Shown here piece by piece: positions 42,205-51,134 of a DNA stretch of 64,000 bases. The translations under genes were made by a program, and so were the position numbers. Source of the DNA: Paenibacillus woosongensis (GTDB lineage: Bacteria > Bacillota > Bacilli > Paenibacillales > Paenibacillaceae); the NCBI RefSeq assembly GCF_009725165.1, contig NZ_WNZW01000002.1, forward strand, positions 124,001-188,000, read 5' to 3'. How positions within the stretch are numbered: position 1 is the stretch's first letter; the number at the start of each line of letters is the position of its first letter. Below the pieces are notes generated by a model, which was given only the letters and a program-made list of their open reading frames with translations, searched no databases and was not told the origin of the DNA.

Positions 42205-42987
42205 CTATTGTGAAACGTACTGTACTTTGACTTTATCCTGGGATACGCCAAGCTCCTTGATCACCATATCGACGATGCTTACGGCATCTTTCACCTGAAG
42301 CTTTTCGCTGATCACAACGACCCGGTAGCTGTCATTATCTTCGGCCACGACCGCATTGGCATACTGCTGCTGAAGACGCTCCTCGATATCCATGATTTTA
42401 GCTTCCTTTTCTTCCAGTGCACTCAGCTGCTGCTGAGCCATCACGGCTTCATCCAGCGTTTTTTTGTCGTCGTTCACCGTTTGCATAAGCTGCTCCTGCT
42501 TCTTCATGTTCTGCTCGGCGCGGTCCATCTGATAAGCAGTCAAGGAATCTCTCGATAAAATCCCTTCCGACTCCAGCTTCTTGAGTACATCTTCATCTTT
42601 GGCGCTTTCGGAAGAAGTGTCCTTGTCCGCCGGCTTCGGCTGGTCGGTCTTCGCCTTGTCGGCCGCCTCGCCGTTATTTGCCTCCATGCTCTGGGAAGCA
42701 TCTGTCCCCTCATGGTCCTGAGCGGCCTCGTCTTTGCCGTCAAGGGCCTCCTTCGCAGCCTCATCCCCGGCAGTAACCTCGGAGACGATAATATCGTCAT
42801 CCGACAAAGCGCTGCCTTCGACGATGGCTTCGTCATCTGCCGCCTGCTCCATCATCGTAACCTGTTTGCCATCCGTAGTTTTGGGCTTATTCATTCCTGT
42901 GTCTTCAGTAAACAAATAATATGCCGAGAGAATAACCATCAAGCTGAGCATGGAGACGAGCCAAATTGTCTGTCTTTTCGATTTCAT
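42205..42987 (-). CDS. spoIIIAH: Stage III sporulation protein AH
   Basis: A single-pass mother-cell protein whose C-terminal domain binds forespore SpoIIQ to form the intercellular channel. The 260-residue protein has a membrane segment at about 9-27 (IWLVSMLSLMVILSAYYLF), a long acidic, low-complexity linker (about 30-135), and a ring-building domain (AEQNMKKQEQLMQTVNDDKK to VVISEKLQVKDAVSIVDMV). Longer than B. subtilis SpoIIIAH, due to the linker. GGAGGAAA precedes ATG 42987. Last gene of the operon. Confidence 0.93.
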   Translation of the reverse strand: MKSKRQTIWLVSMLSLMVILSAYYLFTEDTGMNKPKTTDGKQVTMMEQAADDEAIVEGSALSDDDIIVSEVTAGDEAAKEALDGKDEAAQDHEGTDASQSMEANNGEAADKAKTDQPKPADKDTSSESAKDEDVLKKLESEGILSRDSLTAYQMDRAEQNMKKQEQLMQTVNDDKKTLDEAVMAQQQLSALEEKEAKIMDIEERLQQQYANAVVAEDNDSYRVVVISEKLQVKDAVSIVDMVIKELGVSQDKVKVQYVSQ

Positions 42988-43061
42988 TGTTTTTCCTCCT
43001 AGAATCAAAGTTTTTTGATTTTGGTTATTTTAAATATTTTTAATATCGATGCCCTGCAGAT

Positions 43062-43706
43062 TTACTGCGATTGTTTCCTGGGGACGACGGAAATCCGGTA
43101 GGCCGGCACATTCAGACCCTTCTCGACCGCGTCAACGATCAGATTTTTGACGGTCTTGTTTTCAGCCCCCCTGGCGACAATGAGCACACCGCGAACTTTC
43201 GGCTTGATCTTTTTGGTGATAATCGGCTTCTCGCTGCCGCCTTCTTCATTTGTGACGATCTGTCCATCGCGGGTGTACTGCGTAATATGGCGTTTTCCCC
43301 CGTCCTTGTCGTTCTCCTCGGTCAGCTGCTGCGTGTCTTTTGTATTGCGGCCAATGATCAGCTCCTCCGTGGAATCGATCGTAACGAGAACGTCAACAGC
43401 CCCGACGCCAACGATTTTCTCCAGAATCTCTTTCGTTTTATTCTCCAGCGACAGCTCGATTGCATCGAAGCTGCCTTCGCCCCCGCCTTGGTCGGGCAGC
43501 GCGGACGTCAGCATCTCCTGTCCTGCGGGAGGTTCTCTCCCCGCACCGCCTGTATCAATCTGCTTCACATTGACGAAAGAATTAAACAGCATGATCGATA
43601 CGCCGATTAACCCGAGTATAATAAGCAGCCGGTATGCGTTTACCTTCTTTTTCCCTTCCAAGCCGCGCCCGATCAGCGACTCCAGCTTCTTCCACCAATT
43701 CAGCAT
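43062..43706 (-). CDS. spoIIIAG: Stage III sporulation protein AG
   Basis: A 214-residue ring-forming protein with one membrane segment (about 28-47, AYRLLIILGLIGVSIMLFN) and an extracytoplasmic ring-building domain (TKEILEKIVGVGAVDVLVTI, VRGVLIVARGAENKTVKNLI, GLNVPAYRISVVP). In B. subtilis SpoIIIAG forms a large 30-subunit ring in the feeding-tube channel. Two ATGs lie six bases apart; GAGGGGG favours the inner one at 43706. Follows spoIIIAF closely. Confidence 0.93.
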   Translation of the reverse strand: MLNWWKKLESLIGRGLEGKKKVNAYRLLIILGLIGVSIMLFNSFVNVKQIDTGGAGREPPAGQEMLTSALPDQGGGEGSFDAIELSLENKTKEILEKIVGVGAVDVLVTIDSTEELIIGRNTKDTQQLTEENDKDGGKRHITQYTRDGQIVTNEEGGSEKPIITKKIKPKVRGVLIVARGAENKTVKNLIVDAVEKGLNVPAYRISVVPRKQSQ

Positions 43707-43720
43707 CAACATCCCCCTCG

Positions 43721-44581
43721 CTACTTCTCATTTTCCGGCAGTATGACATGTACGAGCTCTTCCGGGATTCCCCAGTCACGTGACAGCAGTCCGGCAATTT
43801 GCCGGCTGAGTCCGCTCGAACCCGTTTCCTGAGCAAGGCCTTCTCTATAAAGGTCAGCCTCACGGCGATTCTCATTCCCATGATTGATCCCTTCTCCGGT
43901 TGAACCGCTTGTTAAAATATCCTTCTTGTTATTTTTTGTACCGGTATTGCTGGCTATATCGCTATCGCCGCTATCAGCTATGACGGGGGTGCTGTCCTCG
44001 TCCCCCGGCTCCTTCTTCTGGGGCTTCACCTCAATGCGCACAGGCTCCACTGGCGCAATAACAATCTGTGCGGAGTCATCCCGGATGCTGCTGGCTTGAT
44101 CCTCTATGCGGGAAGCCTCCTTTTCCTGCTCCATTTCTGCTATATAAACTTCTACCGCTGAGATAGAGGGCTCCGCGTCGTTTTTGTCCGACTCCAGCCG
44201 GACTGCTACCCGCTGCACAGGCTGTCCGGTTTCCCGTTCGATTTGCTCCTTCATCCGGGCGGCCGCCTCCTCGCTAGCCCATTGCATCGCCTCCTGCTGC
44301 CTTTGCATTCTCATTTGCTCCCCCTGCCGCAATATTTCCTCTGTGCCTGCCGTTGGCAGCTCCTCATTACCGCTATTGTCCATAAAGGCCATTTCCAGCC
44401 TCCGTTCGGCATCCGGGGCGAACAGGCGCATTACTGGGGAGATCAACGTCAGCAATATGAGCAGACTAACTACAAGCTTCACGTATCTCTCCATTGAACG
44501 ATTAGGAAGCAGCAGATCGATGAACGTCGCCAAAAGTACGACAAAAATAATCTCCTTCAGCCATTCCGCCAGCCAGGTCAT
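43721..44581 (-). CDS. spoIIIAF: Stage III sporulation protein AF, extended form
   Basis: A 286-residue protein with two N-terminal membrane segments (about 10-27 and 35-53) and a soluble domain, MQRQQEAMQWASEEAAARMK onwards. The family is about 200 residues in B. subtilis; here an inserted polar segment of about 75 residues (EVKPQKKEPGDEDSTPVIAD to NENRREAD) precedes the conserved C-terminal end SRQIAGLLSRDWGIPEELVH. GGTGGTGA precedes ATG 44581. It is part of the SpoIIIA channel machine. Confidence 0.9.
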   Translation of the reverse strand: MTWLAEWLKEIIFVVLLATFIDLLLPNRSMERYVKLVVSLLILLTLISPVMRLFAPDAERRLEMAFMDNSGNEELPTAGTEEILRQGEQMRMQRQQEAMQWASEEAAARMKEQIERETGQPVQRVAVRLESDKNDAEPSISAVEVYIAEMEQEKEASRIEDQASSIRDDSAQIVIAPVEPVRIEVKPQKKEPGDEDSTPVIADSGDSDIASNTGTKNNKKDILTSGSTGEGINHGNENRREADLYREGLAQETGSSGLSRQIAGLLSRDWGIPEELVHVILPENEK

Positions 44582-44605
44582 CAAAAAATCACCACCACAT
44601 CTTTT

Positions 44606-45802
44606 CTATCTCATCATCACCGTCACATTGCCTGCGGTTAACGTAATCGTGATGGCGAGAAAGAACATCAATCCTACTGCGGCAAGGGCAGCAAATACGT
44701 AAATCATGCTTTTGCCAATCGTCTCCAGGCAGGACACAATCGGCGTCTCGCCAAGCGGCTGCATTACCGCTGCCGACAAATTGTATATCAGCGCCAGCGT
44801 CAATATTTTTATAGCGGGAAAAGCGCATAAAAACAGCAGAATGATCACGCCAACGAGGCCGATCGAGTTTTTGACGAGCAGCGAGGCTGAAATCACAGTA
44901 TCTGTAGCATCGGCAAAAACCTTGCCGACGACCGGAACGAAGTTCCCGGTTAAATACTTGGCTGCCCGCAGCGTCACGCCGTCCGCTACCGAGCCGGTAA
45001 TGCCCTTCACCGAAATGACGCCTAGAAAGACGGTCAGCATAACGCCGAGCAGAGTCATACTGATCGTACGCAGCAGATTGGCGAGCTGCGTCAGCTTGTA
45101 CTTCTCTGACAAGGAGCTGACAATATGAAGGACAGCGGAGAAGAACAGCAGCGGAAATACGATCGTATGCACGACCGTACCCACGGTATGCACCATAAAT
45201 ACGACGAGAGGATGCGTGACAGAGACGGTGACCACATTGCCCATCGAAGCAAGCAGCGTAAACAGCAGCGGCACCATGGCCATCATGAAATCAATCATGC
45301 CGCGGATGGCCTCTGTAGCATATGAGATCGCAACGTAAAAGCTGTTGATCGCCAAAATGAGAATGACCATGTAACAAATCGCGTAGGCGACTTTACTGAC
45401 TTGCTTGCGTTCAAAAGCAGATTGAAAGGTTTCCAGAATCGAGCTGAATACCGACAGCAGTACGATCGTCGCCAGAATATGGCCGTTGTACAGCACCTCA
45501 TGCCACATATATTTCAACAGTCCAGTGAAGCCCGCCTTGACGCTAAACGAATCCCCATTCGGATCCTGAAGCAGCATATCCATGAAAGAGGGCATTTTCT
45601 GGTCTGGAAAAAAACCGCCATATTCCTTCATCAACTGCTGCCAATAGGTTTCCACCTGATCCGTAGGCAGCTCCTCCGCCTGCTTCTTCATCCATCCGTC
45701 ACCAGGTTCCGCCGCAACAAGCGTCAGGGGCCATAACAGGAAGAGACTGAGGACAAGCATAATCATCGGACGCTTGCGCCAATTGAATATCTTCTTTTTC
45801 AT
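44606..45802 (-). CDS. spoIIIAE: Stage III sporulation protein AE
   Basis: A polytopic membrane protein of the SpoIIIA complex, about 398 residues, with an N-terminal signal-like segment (MIMLVLSLFLLWPLTLVAAE) and about seven further membrane segments, including SLLVKNSIGLVGVIILLFLC and the conserved VAYAICYMVILILAINSFYV. An ATG at 45820 overlaps the spoIIIAD stop (TAATG) but lacks a ribosome binding site; GGGGAC favours 45802. Either would be translationally coupled. Family length agrees. Confidence 0.92.
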   Translation of the reverse strand: MKKKIFNWRKRPMIMLVLSLFLLWPLTLVAAEPGDGWMKKQAEELPTDQVETYWQQLMKEYGGFFPDQKMPSFMDMLLQDPNGDSFSVKAGFTGLLKYMWHEVLYNGHILATIVLLSVFSSILETFQSAFERKQVSKVAYAICYMVILILAINSFYVAISYATEAIRGMIDFMMAMVPLLFTLLASMGNVVTVSVTHPLVVFMVHTVGTVVHTIVFPLLFFSAVLHIVSSLSEKYKLTQLANLLRTISMTLLGVMLTVFLGVISVKGITGSVADGVTLRAAKYLTGNFVPVVGKVFADATDTVISASLLVKNSIGLVGVIILLFLCAFPAIKILTLALIYNLSAAVMQPLGETPIVSCLETIGKSMIYVFAALAAVGLMFFLAITITLTAGNVTVMMR

Positions 45803-45819
45803 CATCTGTCCCCATTTCA

Positions 45820-46209
45820 TTAAGCAGGCAGCATTCTCATGACAGTTTCGATAATGATGCTGATGATCGGAATGGCCAATACCATAATCAGTATTTTGCC
45901 GGCAAGCTCGATTTTGGACGCGATGCTCTCCTGACCGGCATCCCTTACGATCTGGGCCCCGAATTCGGCAATGTAGGCAATTCCAATGATTTTCAGGATC
46001 GTCTTGAGGTAGATCATCTGCACACCGGAGGATTCGGCCAACTGCTCCAGCACCTCGATGATTCCGCCGATTTTCCCTGCCAAATACATAAAGATCATGA
46101 TGCCCGTGGCAACCGTGATAAGGAACGCAAACATCGGCTTCTGTTCCTTGATGGTGAGGATGAGTATGGTGGCGATCAATCCCAAGCCTACGATCTGGAT
46201 TATTTCCAC
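45820..46209 (-). CDS. spoIIIAD: Stage III sporulation protein AD
   Basis: A 129-residue membrane protein starting MEIIQIVGLGLIATILILTI, with about four membrane segments and the conserved KIIGIAYIAEFGAQIVRDAG motif. The open frame reaches 46488, but TAGGTGATACGGCA before GTG 46209 and the known length of SpoIIIAD set the start there. The extension upstream is out-of-frame spoIIIAC sequence. Third membrane component with AC and AE of the channel base. Confidence 0.93.
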   Translation of the reverse strand: MEIIQIVGLGLIATILILTIKEQKPMFAFLITVATGIMIFMYLAGKIGGIIEVLEQLAESSGVQMIYLKTILKIIGIAYIAEFGAQIVRDAGQESIASKIELAGKILIMVLAIPIISIIIETVMRMLPA

Positions 46210-46220
46210 TGCCGTATCAC

Positions 46221-46424
46221 CTACTGGAATAAAAAGATCGATTTGATTTCCTGAAAGAGATTGTCCAGCAATCGGATAACCATAAACAGCACGACGACGA
46301 ACCCGATCACGGTCACCCAGTGTGCCATGTCCTCTTTGCCCATTTGCTTGAGCACCGTGTGTATCATGGCGATAATGATGCCAATGCCTGCAATCTGAAA
46401 TATGGCATTCACTTCTATGTTCAT
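46221..46424 (-). CDS. spoIIIAC: Stage III sporulation protein AC
   Basis: A 67-residue protein with two membrane segments (about 7-26 and 35-55), IFQIAGIGIIIAMIHTVLKQ and WVTVIGFVVVLFMVIRLL, the size and pattern of SpoIIIAC, which resembles half of SpoIIIAD. GTGAGGTGCC precedes the ATG. Lies between spoIIIAB and spoIIIAD, 11 bases before the latter. Confidence 0.93.
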   Translation of the reverse strand: MNIEVNAIFQIAGIGIIIAMIHTVLKQMGKEDMAHWVTVIGFVVVLFMVIRLLDNLFQEIKSIFLFQ

Positions 46425-46488
46425 TGTTCTGGCACCTCACGATCATTTTTGCAGCGACATTTCGTCGGCGATGAGAGGGTAGTCGCAA

Positions 46489-47007
46489 TTAATAGAGCAA
46501 TATGACGATAAAAGCCCCGCCAAGCAATCCCAAGCTCCTGCACATCTTTTCATAACGGGCTTGTTCTTCGCGAGCCGTCTGCTCCTCGCTCTCTAATTGG
46601 CGGACGGCTGTCGCGATATGCCCCAACTGATTCGCCCGGTCGCTTGTCCCTAAAGTGAAGCCAAGCTGATGCATAACCTCTTTCTCCGAGGCCTTCATGG
46701 CGGTATGCTTCCATCCCGTCTCGATCGCCTGATGCAGACTTTGCTGAGCCGTCCAATTCAGAGGCGGGTTCATTCTCCGGGCTGCTTCCTCAAACAGAAT
46801 CTTGATCGGCTCGCTGCTTTGATCCGCCATGCGCTGCATCGCTTCGGGCAGCGGCGTGAAACCGTACATAATTTCCGTCTCCAGCCGTTTCAGCGCCAGG
46901 ATGAGCCTTCTAATCTGGTTGGGACGGCTGGCATATTGCCCCGCTTTCACCAGGCCTGCCAGTGTGGCAGCAAGAAGCACTATGGCTGCGCCGAACATTT
47001 TAACCAT
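46489..47007 (-). CDS. spoIIIAB: Stage III sporulation protein AB
   Basis: A 172-residue protein with an N-terminal membrane segment (MVKMFGAAIVLLAATLAGLV), a helical soluble domain (residues about 25-140) and a C-terminal membrane segment (SLGLLGGAFIVILLY); fold related to type II/IV secretion GspF platforms. The frame is open to 47112, but ATG 47007 with AGGGAACG upstream gives the family length. It overlaps the end of spoIIIAA by eight bases, suggesting coupling. Confidence 0.93.
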   Translation of the reverse strand: MVKMFGAAIVLLAATLAGLVKAGQYASRPNQIRRLILALKRLETEIMYGFTPLPEAMQRMADQSSEPIKILFEEAARRMNPPLNWTAQQSLHQAIETGWKHTAMKASEKEVMHQLGFTLGTSDRANQLGHIATAVRQLESEEQTAREEQARYEKMCRSLGLLGGAFIVILLY

Positions 47008-48001
47008 ATCGTTCCCTGCCCTTCGCGCCGAGTCCCGAATGGTCAATTCCCCTCCGCTTGCCATCCCAGAGGCGATAGGCAAGTCCGCCTTCACTGCGGC
47101 TGAGTACGGCATACATCTCGAAGAAAGGAGGGTCAGCCAGCCTGGAAAGGGCAGGCCTGAGGGATAGCTCGTTTACATCGGAGCCATGGGCGGTGGCAAT
47201 CACCTTCACTCCCGCATGCAAAGCCTCGGCAAGGGCATCCGCATCCTCGGGCCGGCCGATTTCATCAACGATGATCACATCCGGGGACATGGAGCGGAGC
47301 ATCATCATGATGCCTTCCGCCTTAGGACAGCCGTCCATAATGTCGGTTCTGGGACCGACGTCAAAGCTGGGCACCCCCCGCTTGCTTCCGGCGATCTCCG
47401 AACGCTCGTCGATTATGCCGACTTTGAGGCCTGGCCATTTTGCCTCCGGATGCCCCCAGGCGCCGCTGCTGATTCCCCTGGCCAGATCGCGAATCAATGT
47501 CGTCTTTCCCTGCTGAGGGGGTGACAGGATCAGCGTATGGTAGACAGTTCTGTGCTTGAAATCAAGGAGCTGGGGCAATATCCGGTCGCCGATGCCCAGC
47601 ACTTCTCTCGCGATCCGCACATTGAACCCGCTGATGTCCCGTAAATGCTCAACCCTGCCCCCGCTCAACACGGTTCTGCCGGCAAGCCCGATTCTATGGC
47701 CTCCGGCAATCGTAATGAAGCCTTTGCGAAGCTCTTCCTCCATCGTGTACAGCGAATGATTCGTTATTAAATCCAGGAGCCGGTTGCCGTCCTGCTTGCC
47801 TGGCTTATAAGCGGCGGCCGGATCGCCCGTCAGCCCGCCTTCCGGGGTCAGGTAATAATGCCGTCCGGCGGCGTTCACTTCCAGGGGCCGCCCCTCGCGG
47901 ATACGGATCTCTTCCAGGCCTGAGAACAATGCAGACGGCAGCTGAAGCAGCAAGGAACGGATTTGATCGGGAAATACAGATAGCCAGCTAGGGTTGCTCA
48001 T
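47000..48001 (-). CDS. spoIIIAA: Stage III sporulation protein AA (ATPase)
   Basis: The cytoplasmic secretion-type ATPase of the SpoIIIA machine, 333 residues. A Walker A-like loop SPPQQGKTTLIRDLA (about 160-174), Walker B VIIVDEIGRPEDA and the IDERSEIAGSKRGVP segment are present; the N-terminal domain (1-130) precedes them. Start ATG 48001 after TTGGGGGTAC. It is the first gene of the eight-gene spoIIIA operon, about 60 bases after a sigma-E promoter. Slightly longer than B. subtilis SpoIIIAA. Confidence 0.95.
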   Translation of the reverse strand: MSNPSWLSVFPDQIRSLLLQLPSALFSGLEEIRIREGRPLEVNAAGRHYYLTPEGGLTGDPAAAYKPGKQDGNRLLDLITNHSLYTMEEELRKGFITIAGGHRIGLAGRTVLSGGRVEHLRDISGFNVRIAREVLGIGDRILPQLLDFKHRTVYHTLILSPPQQGKTTLIRDLARGISSGAWGHPEAKWPGLKVGIIDERSEIAGSKRGVPSFDVGPRTDIMDGCPKAEGIMMMLRSMSPDVIIVDEIGRPEDADALAEALHAGVKVIATAHGSDVNELSLRPALSRLADPPFFEMYAVLSRSEGGLAYRLWDGKRRGIDHSGLGAKGRERYG

Positions 48002-48067
48002 CGTTTGTACCCCCAATAACTTCTGCTTGATTTGTGGAATTCTATGTCTTAGCTTGTGTCATATCTC

Positions 48068-48097
48068 ATGTGTATGCTTGTACTTTGGCTTTATGAC
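48068..48097 (-). promoter_or_regulatory. Sigma-E promoter of the spoIIIA operon
   Basis: Minus strand GTCATAA at 48091-48097, a 14-base spacer and CATACACAT at 48068-48076. Both boxes and the spacing match the mother-cell sigma-E consensus closely; a sigma-E promoter is known before spoIIIAA in B. subtilis. Confidence 0.85.
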
Positions 48098-48107
48098 GGG
48101 AAATCTA

Positions 48108-48374
48108 TCATTTTTTCAAAATGCCGATTAAGAGACACGAAATACCGCAGCATATCCAAATCAGCTTGCCCCACGACAGCTTATCCGCCATCCCGGCCAG
48201 TCCGATAGCCGTCGTTAACAGGAGCACCGTGGGCCCTACGAACGCAAGCATAGAGTTGACCGCAAGCGCTTTGTCCACGCGCCCCAGCTTCAGCATAATT
48301 AAGGCGGCAACGATTTCGATCGAGCCGGAAATCACCCGTATGGTCGCCATGCTGGTCACGAATTTGTCGAGCAT
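48108..48374 (-). CDS. yqhV: YqhV family membrane protein (DUF2619)
   Basis: An 88-residue protein with three membrane segments (about 12-32, 41-62 and 70-86), including VISGSIEIVAALIMLKLGRV and the final LIWICCGISCLLIGILKK. Size, topology and position directly upstream of spoIIIAA match YqhV. AAGGAGGTTG precedes the ATG. It is likely a sporulation gene by location; its function is unknown. The spoIIIA promoter lies right after its stop. Confidence 0.85.
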   Translation of the reverse strand: MLDKFVTSMATIRVISGSIEIVAALIMLKLGRVDKALAVNSMLAFVGPTVLLLTTAIGLAGMADKLSWGKLIWICCGISCLLIGILKK

Positions 48375-48442
48375 AGCCGGATAACAACCTCCTTCTTGTC
48401 CATGTCTCTCTTACCATATGCCCGTTCATCTCTTTTTATTTG

Positions 48443-48480
48443 CAAAAAATAGAAGAAGACCTCCAAAATATATGGAGGCC
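48443..48480 (-). terminator. Terminator after glgP
   Basis: Minus strand GGCCTCCA-TATATTT-TGGAGGTC hairpin followed by TTCTTCTATTTTTTGC. It lies a few bases past the glgP stop. Confidence 0.8.
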
Positions 48481-48496
48481 TTACGGATAAGAGATG

Positions 48497-50929
48497 CTAT
48501 TTTTTTCGCTGGAGCATCAAGGGCTCAATCTGCCAAATGCCAGTAGCGTACTGCTTAATCGTATGATCGCTGGAAAACTTGCCCGAATGGGCGATATTAA
48601 GCGCAGATTTCTTCAGCCAGTCGCGTGCATTGCGGTAAGCCAGATCGATTCGCAGATGAGCCTCCACATAGCTGGCGAAATCCTTCAATACGAAAAATTC
48701 GTCCTGATGGTGCAGCACCGATTGGTAAATGGACTCGAAATCTTGGCCTTCTGGACAAAAACGGCCCGGTTGGATCAGCTGGTCCATTACTTCTTTTACA
48801 CGCAAATCTACGTCGTAAATATGCCACGGCGAGTATTCGCCGCTCTGGTTGTATTCCATAACCTGCTCTGCCCGCAAGCCGAACAGAAACATATTGTCAT
48901 CGCCTAGCATTTCATGCATCTCCACGTTGGCTCCATCCAATGTTCCGACCGTCAAGGCTCCGTTCATCATAAATTTCATGTTCCCGGTTCCCGAAGCCTC
49001 TTTGCCTGCGGTCGAAATTTGTTCGCTGACATCAGCTGCCGGAATCAGCTTCTCGGCCAAGGACACCGAGTAATTCTCCAGGAAAACGACCTTCATTTTA
49101 TCGCGGACCGTGCGGTCCCGGTTCACCGTGTCAGCCACCGTATTGATCAATTTAATGATGTTTTTCGCCAAATAATATCCAGGCGCAGCCTTGGCGCTGA
49201 ACAGAAACGTCCGCGGGGTAATGTCGGCTGAGGGATTATCCTTCAGCTGGTTATACAGATGCATCATATGCAGCACATTGAGCAGCTGCCGCTTATAGGC
49301 ATGCAGTCGTTTCGCCTGAACGTCAAAAATTGAATCGGGGTCGATGCTGATGTGAAGCTTTTCCCGCACGTATTTCGCTAATCGCAGCTTGTTTCCCCGC
49401 TTGATCTCGTGCAGATTGTCCTGAAAACCGCGATCTTCAGCATATTTGATTAGCCCGATCATTTCCCTAGGCTGCCTATACCAGCGCGAGCCGATAGCTT
49501 CGGTAATGAGCTTCGCTAATTCCGGGTTGGCGTGCATAAGCCAGCGCCGATGAGAAATCCCGTTCGTCTTGTTGTTGAACCTCTCGGGATACAGCTCGTA
49601 GAATGCTTTCATTTCGCGTTTTTTCAATATTTCAGTATGAAGGGCAGCTACGCCGTTTACACTGTAGCTGCCAGCGATGGCTAAATTGGCCATCCGGATT
49701 TGATCCCCAAACACGATGGCCAGCTGTGAAATCCGGTTCTGATCCCCCGGATAACGCTCCAGGAGCTCCGCGCAAAAGCGTTTGTTCATTTCCTCAATGA
49801 TCATATAAATGCGCGGCAGCAATTGTTTTACCATGACTGCGGGCCATTTCTCCAGCGCTTCGTTTAATGTAGTATGGTTGGTGTAGGAGACCGCCCGGCG
49901 CGTAATTTGCCACGCCTGTTCCCAGGAGCAGCCCCTTTCGTCCAGCAGAATCCGCATGAGCTCCGGTATCACCAGCGTAGGATGCGTATCGTTGATATGT
50001 ATCGCCGCTTTGTCCGGCAGGCATTCGATTGAAAGCTCCAGCTTGTCGAACGTCCTTAGGATGCTCTGCAGGCCTGCAGAGCATAAAAAATACTGCTGCT
50101 TCAGCCTTAGCAGCTTGCCTTCAAATTCGGAATCATCGGGATAAAGAAATTCGGATACGGACTCGACCGAGCGATAGTAGTTCAAATAATTATAGTAGCT
50201 GCCGTTATTGGGTTTAATGGGTGTTTTTGCCGGCCGGGCGCTCCAGAGGCGAAGCGTATTGACATGGCTTGAGCCGCTGCCGATGACCGGGATGTCATAC
50301 GGAATGGCCCAAATGCTCTCGTAGCCTGCCAGCTCAAAATGCAGACGGCCGTCTTTCTCCATCATTTGCACCTCGCCGCCGAAGCGCACCTCCACCTTTT
50401 TGTCTTCCCGGCACACCTCCCACACATTCCCTCGCTGCAGCCAGTAGTCCGGCAGTTCTACCTGATGTCCGTCCACGATTTTTTGCTCGAATAGGCCGTA
50501 TCGATACCGAATCCCGCATCCATGCCCGGGCAGCTGCTGCGCTGCCAACGAGTCGAGGAAACAAGCCGCCAGCCGCCCAAGCCCCCCATTGCCCAGCCCC
50601 GGATCGCTCTCCTCCTCCTCGGCTGAGTCCAAATCGAAGCCCAGCTCTTGGAGCCCGTCACGCACAAGCTCCAGCACACCCAGGCTCAGCAAATTGTTCC
50701 CCAGCTGCCTTCCGATTAGGAACTCCATAGAAAAGTAATACACCTGCTTGGCTTTGGCCGCTTTCAGCTTCTGGTTCGTATTCGCCCAATCCTCGCCAAT
50801 TCTTTCTCGGATCATCATGCCCAAAATACGATATACATCCGCGTCGGTCGCCTGAGAGACAGGCTTCCCCAACTGCATCACCAGCTCTTTCTTAAACGCT
50901 TCCTTGAAGTTCTCTTTAGTATCGAACAC
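48497..50929 (-). CDS. glgP: Glycogen/maltodextrin phosphorylase
   Basis: Releases glucose 1-phosphate from alpha-1,4-glucans with PLP. The 810-residue GT35 enzyme has YFSMEFLIGRQLGNNLL, DPGLGNGGLGRLAACFLDSL, NDTHPTLVIPELMR and the PLP-lysine motif EASGTGNMKFMMNGALTVGT. GTG start at 50929 after GGGAGGAC. No other glycogen genes are nearby; it stands between lysC and yqhV, with terminators on both sides, interrupting the efp-yqhV-spoIIIA order of B. subtilis. It could supply glucose from stored glycogen during sporulation or stationary phase, but that is inference. Confidence 0.96.
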   Translation of the reverse strand: MFDTKENFKEAFKKELVMQLGKPVSQATDADVYRILGMMIRERIGEDWANTNQKLKAAKAKQVYYFSMEFLIGRQLGNNLLSLGVLELVRDGLQELGFDLDSAEEEESDPGLGNGGLGRLAACFLDSLAAQQLPGHGCGIRYRYGLFEQKIVDGHQVELPDYWLQRGNVWEVCREDKKVEVRFGGEVQMMEKDGRLHFELAGYESIWAIPYDIPVIGSGSSHVNTLRLWSARPAKTPIKPNNGSYYNYLNYYRSVESVSEFLYPDDSEFEGKLLRLKQQYFLCSAGLQSILRTFDKLELSIECLPDKAAIHINDTHPTLVIPELMRILLDERGCSWEQAWQITRRAVSYTNHTTLNEALEKWPAVMVKQLLPRIYMIIEEMNKRFCAELLERYPGDQNRISQLAIVFGDQIRMANLAIAGSYSVNGVAALHTEILKKREMKAFYELYPERFNNKTNGISHRRWLMHANPELAKLITEAIGSRWYRQPREMIGLIKYAEDRGFQDNLHEIKRGNKLRLAKYVREKLHISIDPDSIFDVQAKRLHAYKRQLLNVLHMMHLYNQLKDNPSADITPRTFLFSAKAAPGYYLAKNIIKLINTVADTVNRDRTVRDKMKVVFLENYSVSLAEKLIPAADVSEQISTAGKEASGTGNMKFMMNGALTVGTLDGANVEMHEMLGDDNMFLFGLRAEQVMEYNQSGEYSPWHIYDVDLRVKEVMDQLIQPGRFCPEGQDFESIYQSVLHHQDEFFVLKDFASYVEAHLRIDLAYRNARDWLKKSALNIAHSGKFSSDHTIKQYATGIWQIEPLMLQRKK

Positions 50930-51047
50930 GCTTATGGTCCTCCCTATTCAGCTTTTCCTTGGTAGACATGAAAAAACTATACCTTAATACCTTATGTTTA
51001 AACTTGCGGGAGCGATAAAATAACAAAAATCAATAATTTAAACCCAA

Positions 51048-51102
51048 AAAAAACTAAAGACCGTCTTCTCTGCAATGAATTTACTGCAGAGAAACGGTCT
51101 TC
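51048..51102. terminator. Terminator after lysC
   Basis: AAGACCGT-CTTCTCTGCA...TGCAGAGAA-ACGGTCTT, a long stem (51056-51102) with one small bulge; minus strand continues TAGTTTTTTTTGGG. It ends lysC and lies in front of glgP. Confidence 0.9.
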
Positions 51103-51134
51103 TTATTTGGTAGCTCAATATGAATCAAACCGGG

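Noticed and set aside
46210..46488. N-terminal extension of spoIIIAD
   Set aside because: It is out-of-frame spoIIIAC sequence; the SpoIIIAD family starts at the MEIIQIVG region with its own ribosome binding site.
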